The notes beneath the pieces are model-generated. The model ran no database searches. It worked only from the letters and a program-made list of their open reading frames with translations, and had not been told where the DNA came from. From Tolypocladium sp. Sup5 PDA-1 (lineage: Eukaryota; Ascomycota; Sordariomycetes; Hypocreales; Ophiocordycipitaceae), in the NCBI GenBank assembly GCA_000750105.3, contig JPHH03000094.1, positions 17,931 to 81,930 on the forward strand: a stretch of 64,000 nucleotides of DNA, written 5' to 3'. The first letter of the stretch is position 1. Every line of letters starts with the position of its first letter. Of this stretch, positions 57,814 through 64,000 are shown in pieces. Made by a program: the position numbers and the translations under genes.

Positions 57814-59407
57814 TTGATACACGGCATTCAATCAGATCACATTGAAGCGATACACGGGTATATTAAATGTCCACGCATTGTCCGCGAGTTGACTGAGGAA
57901 ATCAAGAGCGAGTGTCAGCAAGCTGCTGCCCTTCTTGCGGCCGCACAAACACTAGGAGAAATCCCGCGCAGGTGCTTAGATAAAGTGGTGAGCACTGGAG
58001 AAAAGCTAAGCGCCAAGGTGCTTCGCGCGCTGCTTGAAGATCGTGGCATCTCAGCTGAGTACGTAGACCTCTCAGACGCCATCAACTTCCCAGTCACTCA
58101 GCCACTCGACCAGAACTTCTACAGCCGCCTTGCTGTGCGTCTCGGGCAGGTGGTACAAGACTGTCCGGCTCAAGTCGCAGTTGTCACTGGCTACTTCGGA
58201 CAAGTCCCGTGCGGACTACTCAGCGGCATTGGCCGCGGATATACGGATCTATGCGCGGCCTTGCTTGCCGTGGGGGTCCCCAGGGCCGACCTACAGGTTT
58301 GAAAAGAGCTTGATGGCATCTTCACTGCTGATCCGGGCTGTGTGAGGACGGCCCAGCTTCTGCGTACCATCTCGCCAGCAGAAGCGGCAGAGCTTACGTT
58401 CTACGGCTCAGAGGTCATCCACCCCTTGGCCATGAAGGAGGCCGTACGCAACAGAATCCCCATTACGGTCAAAGGCGTTATGTATGCACATTTTAGTTCT
58501 TCAGCCCCGCCACCTAACCCTCCCCCTCCCCCTATCCTATGTTTTCCATGTTATAGCAGCAGCAGACCGGAAAATGGAAAGCCCCCGCCCTTGTCCGTGG
58601 AGCTGATTTCCCATACAAGCCGTATGGTCTGAAACTTCGACACGCTGATTCTTCTTGACCGAATCCATATGCTGACTTTAGATGTCCAAGGAATCCTGAT
58701 GGCCCGGGATCCCTGGTGCTGCCAGAGCGCAACGACAAAGATGGCGAGTCTATGCCCATGCAGTTTGTCGGCCCCGATAGCAAGAATATCGACCATCTGC
58801 TAGAGCAAGGTCTTGGTTCCGGCCGACCCGTTGCACTCACAGCGAAGTGCGAGATCATGATCATCAGGGTGCAGTCCACGGAACGATACCTATCGCACAG
58901 CTTCCTCGCCAGGGTCTTCGCGACGCTGGAGAGGTGGCGGCTGTCGGTAGACCTGATGTCGACGAGCGAGGTGCAGGTGTCAATGGCCTTGTACTCCAAG
59001 GCGCCGCAGGTCGTCGGCGACACGGGGGATAGCCACGAGATCATTGACCAGGATCTATGCTGCGCCATTCAGGATCTTTGCCACCACGGCCGGGTCGAGC
59101 TCGTTCCCGACATGGCCATCGTGAGCATTATTGGCCCCCAGATCCGTCGCACGGTCGGTCTGGCAGGCAATGTCCTTGGTACACTTGGAAAAAATAACAT
59201 CCATATTGAGATGATTTCTCAGGGTGAATGTACAGCGTGTCGTTGTGAGAGGATTAAGAACATTTGCTGACAAGCGCTTACTTAGGTGCCAGCGACATAA
59301 GCATGTCCTGTGTAATAGAGGAGAAAAACGTCGAGAGAGCCATCTGCATCTTACATGAGCGCTTCTTTCCCACTATGAACACAATGGCTGGATTCGGTAC
59401 CGTTTAG
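57814..59407 (+). pseudogene. Aspartokinase (HOM3-like), N-terminally truncated with internal stop
   Basis: Conserved sequence begins near 57850 (IKCPRIVRELTEEI) and runs through DKVVSTGEKLSAKVLRALLE, ISAEYVDLSDAINFPVTQPL, VVTGYFGQVPCGLLSGIGRG YTDLCAALLAVG, then LQV-TGA (58300-58302) where Trp of the VWKEVDG segment is expected, and continues LDGIFTADPG, SPAEAAELTFYGSEVIHPLA. After a probable small frameshift near 58690 the ACT domains follow (ALTAKCEIMIIRVQSTERYL, LSVDLMSTSEVQVSMALYSK, LAGNVLGTLGKNNIHIEMIS) and, across an intron of 62 nt, SDISMSCVIEEKNVERAI to a stop at 59405-59407. Aspartokinase opens the threonine/methionine branch. Being truncated, it cannot be the cell's only copy. Confidence 0.8.
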
Positions 59408-59532
59408 GCTATCGAGAGACGTCAGGCGGGATTTGAGATTACTACCTGAGGCTACCTAGCCCTTGCCATGGTCCATACGAGTTACATTGACAGATTTCCT
59501 GGTGTTTCAACGGACTAGCCTTCATTCTTTTC

Positions 59533-59551
59533 GCGAAACGGGGCCCGTTTC
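59533..59551. repeat. Palindromic motif CGAAACGGGGCCCGTTTCG
   Basis: A near-perfect palindrome upstream of the OrsD-like relic. A nearly identical copy is at 62660-62677 and a decayed one near 62605-62621. See findings. Confidence 0.75.
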
Positions 59552-59650
59552 GAGCGTGAATTGATTGGAGAGAGACATCTACGAGATCCAGTTTTCCAGG
59601 TACGGGGGAACGCGTCCGACCCGAAGAGAGCGTAAGATGCCGATCTCTAG

Positions 59651-61048
59651 GTGCCTCTCCCCCAATTCATGTCGTCGCCGTGCGACGCGCAACCCACGAT
59701 CGTAAGCGTGCTCGTACTATGGCAAATGATCACAAGAATAATGGCTCTACCTTATGATCCGATTCGGGGCGACTCCCAAACTAGTAAGCCTGTCAAGCGA
59801 CCTCGATTGCAACCGTCGCCGGCGGCTAGCACACCGCGGACACCCTCCCTTAAAGAGCGTGAGCGGCTACTAGCTCTCGGCTTATACTACAACGAGCCCG
59901 AGCCGGCTATTCTTTGCACTCGATGCGGCTTCGCCCTGAAGTCGGACGGCGACCGCGTTTCTCGTCATCTAGGCGAGAAACATAACATTACAAGAAAAGC
60001 TCGCTGGGGTCTGAATAAGCTGGTCCAATCCCTGCAGCTGCCGGATCCGACTGCGTTGCCAACGAGATTAGATGGTTCGACAAGGCATCCTCACCTTGCC
60101 TTGATAAAGGGAGCTGCCTGCAAGCACTGTGACTTTCGGTCTACGAGCCTCGCCGTTCTCGCACAGCATCTTCGAAACGCCCACAAGCGCGAAACAAGAT
60201 CTGCTTACCGAGGTCGCTGGCTGCGAGATCACATCAACGACAGACTCGTCTTTCACAGCTGGCTCGTCGGTGATATCCACAACGCTTGGATAGTAGTGAT
60301 AGATATTTCACAGCTGCAGCCCTTGTGTGAGACTGACGGAAACCACGACTCGGCCTCCAGTCGCGCAATTCGAAGGCATACAGAGGATGGCATCAGCCAA
60401 GAGCAGCTGCATCTAGCTTCTCAAGTGGCTTCTATGTCCGATAAAACGTCCGCGCAAAACATCATGATGACTAAGTAGATGCGACGGACCGGGTGGGAGA
60501 TAATGTTCGAAGGGGCGCATCGCGACTTTCTCGTCGCCTTGTCGGATCTGCCGTATCCTCAATCTGGTCCTTTGGTCCTAACGACACCTGATAATGTAAT
60601 TCAGGCAGAGAGTTCCGAGGAAGACGAAAGGAAGCTTTGTATAATCGTCGCTGCCCTAGACCGGCTTTTTGACCGATGTACAGATACCTACTACATACGG
60701 ATGCATCTATACGTCGCTGGCTTAAAGGCATGCTTCCTGACCGCCCGTTTAAGGCGCCATTCGAACTTGTTGCAAGGTGCCAGACCGAGAAACAATACCG
60801 ACGGCTGTTCAAGAGGTGTATCTGTTTTTGGATCCGACTTTGGCGATTACCTCGGCAAGACACGAGAAAGCTTACTGGCCGTGCTCTTTACCCAGCGCAG
60901 AGCCGCGCTATTAGACGATTGTGGCGCGACCCAGCTTAGGACGATTAGCCGTCGCCAGCAGAGATACTCGAGGAGATGGAGTCGAACAGTAGCGACGATG
61001 ACGGCGACTAGCAAATATGAAGAATACGAAGAGATTGACCCAGAGTGA
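59651..61048 (+). pseudogene. OrsD-type zinc-finger protein (RecQ-helicase-associated family), broken
   Basis: The first frame (59651-60478, better start at 59741) has two zinc-finger-like units: CTRCGFALKSDGDRVSRHLG followed by EKH, and CKHCDFRSTSLAVLAQHLRN followed by AH. TAG (60476-60478) interrupts; the same frame continues RRTGWEIMFEGAHRDFLVAL SDLPYP and LCIIVAALDRLFDRC. A frameshift near 60690 then leads to ASIRRWLKGMLPDRPFKAPF ELVARCQTEKQYRRLFKRCI. This domain order is found in fungal proteins named after OrsD and in large subtelomeric helicase genes. The helicase part is absent. Nucleic-acid binding is inferred from the fingers. Confidence 0.68.
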
Positions 61049-61815
61049 AGTAAGCGAGCCTTCCGATCCTCTTTCAGGCGCATCACAAGCGTCAGTCCCG
61101 GCCTGGCAGGGCGATGGAGTGCAGAGCTTATTACGCGTGCTGGTAGCGTCCCACTACAAATGCAGTTTGATGAGAAGTTCAAAAGGTGTGGGCATAAAGT
61201 AAAGTATCTCTTCTTGAGGCATCGGCCGCCAACAGGAGTTCAATCACTCAGCTTTTTGCAGATGCGAGAATTACATATAACTGGATTGACAATAAAATGC
61301 ATATGTACATACGATGCCAATGAATAGTTATTCCGCGTCTTGAGGGATTTTCTAGCCTAGTCGGGAGATTTGATTTCATTGAGTGACTGACTCCATCTGT
61401 CGGATAGACCGGTTGACGAGGCAGGCCCGGGAGACCCGGCCGGACTGGCCGACCCGGCGGACCCGGCCGACTCGGGAACCTCCTTTGGCAGCAATGTTAC
61501 ATTGATGACTCATGGATAGGGGTTACAAGCTGTAGCTGCAAGGATAAGAGGAATCCTTTTTCCTTCCTCTTTTAATAGCTAAAAAAGAGTCATAGAAGTC
61601 ATATTAATTGATCACGCATTTAACGGGATTCGGGTCACGCTCATAGCGATACCATCACCACACCACCGCCATACCACCACCATAAACAGAGTCTTCCGAT
61701 CCCGCTCATGCTACTGTAGACCCGCGCGACTTCTCTTTCCCTCAACGTTTCAGCCACTATCTTCTGTGGAGTGTCTTCAGCTGTCCAGCGGGCCCATCAT
61801 TTACGCCCTCACAGG
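61049..61815. other. Intergenic, partly low complexity
   Basis: Includes a GACCCGGC-type degenerate repeat near 61420-61480 and CCACCA-type runs near 61655-61685. No gene recognised. Confidence 0.45.
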
Positions 61816-62172
61816 TCAGAGGTTTCTTCGTTTTGCATCCCGCTTCTCCAAACGCCGCGCATACAGTCTGTTATCTATTGTGACGGCCATCGCGATATAT
61901 TCTTCCAAGGTTTCCGGCCGATCTTTTATGTAAATTTCGTCCTTGACATCCTCCTTTAAACCGTTGTAAAATATTGCCATAAGAGATGCATGGTTCCAAC
62001 CAAGGAACAAAGCATGCTCTCTGAACAGCTTTGCATAGTTGAACGCAGAGCCACTCTGACGCATGTTTAGAATCTTGTGTTCTACAGCCCGTACTTCCTC
62101 TTCTCTTAAGTTTGCACTGGGAGTAGACGCATCATGGTCCCTCGAAAGTCTGCTGGAACTGCCCGGAAACAT
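61816..62172 (-). mobile_element. Gypsy-type retrotransposon gag fragment
   Basis: A 118-codon minus-strand frame reads VEHKILNMRQSGSAFNYAKL FREHALFLGW, NHASLMAIFYNGLKEDVKDE, and RPETLEEYIAMAVTIDNRLY. This is the capsid (Retrotrans_gag) region of Ty3/Gypsy elements in fungi. No zinc knuckle, pol or LTR is visible nearby. Confidence 0.78.
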
Positions 62173-62659
62173 CTTGATTGCAGCTAGGAAACTGAGCCAC
62201 CGACCACGGGATGACGACGAGTCTTCGAAGTAATGAGAGGAACGTACTTTTGCAAATATATGCGCATTGACAGTAATGGATATTTTACTAGTAAACGTTT
62301 CGTTAGTGCCAAAAATTAGTTTGCTTTAATTTGGAATTGGGCACAATCGTTAATGCCTGACGTTGCAAAGTCTTAACGAACTAGGCTGGAGGCCGCGAAG
62401 TGGGAGGCAGTGCAGGCACTAATGCATGTCGCGATCCGAATGACCTGTTTGTGCAAGGATATAATAAGGATGGAAATGCTTAATAGGGATTTTGCTAACT
62501 CAAGGATTTTCCGATAATCTGCCGAATCCGGTGACTCGCCGGACTTACACCTCTTATAGACGGAATATCTTAAAGTTTTCTATTGCTCTCTAGTATAATA
62601 TCGTGAAATAGAGCCCGTTTCTTATTACTATAAACTCTACCCCGCTGTATTTTCCCCCG

Positions 62660-62677
62660 CGAAACGGGCCCCGTTTC
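62660..62677. repeat. Second copy of the CGAAACGGGCCCCGTTTC palindrome
   Basis: Differs from the copy at 59533 by one base position in the central G/C run. The two enclose about 3.1 kb that includes the OrsD-like relic and the gag fragment. Confidence 0.75.
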
Positions 62678-62906
62678 TCATATGGATTAATTAGAGTGCA
62701 TGTTACCTAGCGGTTCTACTTTTCTAGTACGGAGCAAGTATCCGTAGGCATTATAACCTAGGCTAATAAGCCGTGGGATAGGCTAGCTATATAGGCGCTA
62801 ATATAGGCTATATAGAATAATAGTTAGTATAACGGACTAATAAGCGGAGGAGCGACGGGATTACTAGGATTATATAGATAATCTAGGCGAGCCCGTGCGA
62901 CCTTGT

Positions 62907-62970
62907 GACGGTTTAGGTTCCTAAGGGATAAACCGGCAGGTTTATATTAGCAGGTGAGGTTAGGGCGTAG
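62907..62970 (+). repeat. Dispersed direct repeat, copy 1
   Basis: Contains GTTCCTAAGGGATAAACCGG and TTTATATTAGCAGGT; recurs at 63393-63454 with a few changes. Both copies end in GGGCGTAG. Confidence 0.85.
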
Positions 62971-62974
62971 CACT

Positions 62975-63066
62975 ACCAGTGATGAGATGGGCCCCTTACA
63001 CTCTAAGAGGCGACCCCGGTACCAGTGATAAGATGGGCCCCTTACACTCTAAGAGGCGACCCCGGT
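62975..63066 (+). repeat. Two tandem copies of a 46-bp unit
   Basis: ACCAGTGATGAGATGGGCCC and the following 26 bases are repeated immediately with one difference (GATGAG / GATAAG). Confidence 0.92.
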
Positions 63067-63250
63067 CCATACCCCGCGCCGCGAAAATAGCGCGTCGAGT
63101 AATATACCCACGGTAGAGGCGCGTTTCGCGGGTATAAGCGTAAGAGGATTCGAGTATAAGAGTCGCCGCTTATTAGTCGGTCGGCTAGCCGGTCGGCTTC
63201 CCTAGTTCCGCCGACGCTGCTATAGATAGATAGACGGACGGAGGGACTAA

Positions 63251-63350
63251 CTAACTAACTATTTAGACCGACTAAACTAACCGACTAACTTAATTAATTA
63301 ATTCGATTCGATTCGATATTAGTTAATCGACTAATCGATCGATCGATCGG
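63251..63350 (+). repeat. Cluster of short microsatellites
   Basis: Successive CTAA, TTAA, ATTCG and ATCG runs within 100 bp. Confidence 0.8.
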
Positions 63351-63392
63351 GAGTATATAATTTTCTATTTTATATCGTATACGATAGGGTGT

Positions 63393-63454
63393 AACGGTTT
63401 GGGTTCCTAAGGGATAAACCGGAGGTTTATATTAGCAGGTAGGTCAGGGCGTAG
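63393..63454 (+). repeat. Dispersed direct repeat, copy 2
   Basis: Partner of 62907-62970; lacks one base in the CGGCAGG stretch. Confidence 0.85.
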
Positions 63455-64000
63455 CTATTAAATAGTCTTATCACGATAGTAATAGATCGGATATCCTAGA
63501 CAATAGATCGTAACCAAAGGGTTTAAAGTAATATAAGTGTATCTATATTAGAATAATATATTAAAAGCTAGCGAGGTATCTATGCTATAGTAAGGAAATT
63601 AGGGGGTCCTATATACTAGGTGTTATTCCTAGATTATTGAGAGCCCTTAATAATCCATTGCCTAGATTACTTAGATTATTGCCCGATCGTAGTAATCTAG
63701 CTCACCTAGATCACCTACCGATCCTAATAATCCAATATCGCTATACTACTATTAGCCCGTCGTTCCGACCATTATTCTATATAGCCCGCAGTAGCGCCTA
63801 CATAGCCGGCCTATCCCGTGGCCCGTTAGCCTAGGTTATAACACGATATCCCCTCTCTAGAGGTCTTTATCCTCGAGACCTACTATTAGTACCCGTCGCA
63901 TAAATACTACGCCTACGCCCGTATTTATAGGTGCGGTAACCTATTCCTATAATTTCTCGGAATATCCTACTAACGCTATATTAGGTCGTGTTATAAAAAA

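Larger units (their letters stand above)
62173..64000. other. Decayed repeat-rich sequence at the contig edge
   Basis: Rich in TA and CTA steps, stops in all frames, very little coding potential. Contains the repeats listed separately. It ends in a short A run with no telomeric TTAGGG array. Confidence 0.6.

Noticed and set aside
62975..63066. CRISPR-like array
   Set aside because: Only two directly adjacent units without spacers, in a fungal genome.
63900..64000. Telomere at the right end
   Set aside because: No TTAGGG array; single TTAGGG hits near 62959 are within an ordinary repeat.

Overview
The window looks like filamentous ascomycete DNA, most likely from a hypocrealean fungus (Clavicipitaceae/Cordycipitaceae-like; this lineage is inferred, not proven). 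Genes carry 52-114 nt GT-AG introns, often with CTAAC/CTGAC branch points. Products are typically fungal: a MUP1-type permease, a GT34 glycosyltransferase, a bicupin oxalate decarboxylase, and small secreted cysteine-rich proteins. There are Copia and Gypsy remnants, and the last 1.4 kb is repeat-rich, AT-rich sequence at what looks like a contig edge. No rRNA, tRNA, CRISPR or telomere array was seen.

Layout. 0-9 kb: 3' part of a flavohemoprotein, a dead GH43 gene, a GST with one stop, a secreted cupredoxin and a methionine-type permease. 9.5-13.5 kb: a CmcJ/AsaB-like oxygenase and a divergently transcribed pair of paralogous small secreted proteins (SSP-A, SSP-B). 14-17 kb: an inverted, truncated copy of the MFS gene found at 51 kb, and a dead GNAT. 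17-23 kb: a secreted double-psi beta-barrel protein, a secreted Asn/Ser-rich repeat protein and a small beta-rich protein. 26-29 kb: a dead carboxylesterase and an intact GT34 enzyme. 31-33 kb: head-to-head remnants of a UbiD-like decarboxylase and a UbiX-like flavin prenyltransferase, beside an intact O-methyltransferase. 36-43 kb: an NRPS condensation-domain scrap, a third SSP paralogue with TGA at a conserved cysteine, and dead FAD-monooxygenase and DUF2855 genes. 45.9-47.1 kb: a Copia pol fragment touching an intact bacterial-looking SnoaL-like gene. 48-59.4 kb: oxalate decarboxylase, MFS exporter, TauD-like dioxygenase (one GC-AG intron), then an HpcH/HpaI aldolase and an aspartokinase, each with an in-frame stop. 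59.5-64 kb: a broken OrsD-type zinc-finger gene, a Gypsy gag fragment and decayed repeats.

Overall this is an accessory, gene-poor region. About half of the recognisable genes are broken, while introns and reading frames around the lesions remain easy to read, so the decay looks recent. Several stops replace Trp or Arg codons through changes consistent with G-to-A or C-to-T. Two gene sets look functionally linked: a phenolic-acid type set (UbiD/UbiX/OMT) and a possible small-molecule cluster (MFS, TauD dioxygenase, aldolase, aspartokinase). Exon limits were set by hand from splice signals, phase and family resemblance; none was checked by alignment or RNA data.
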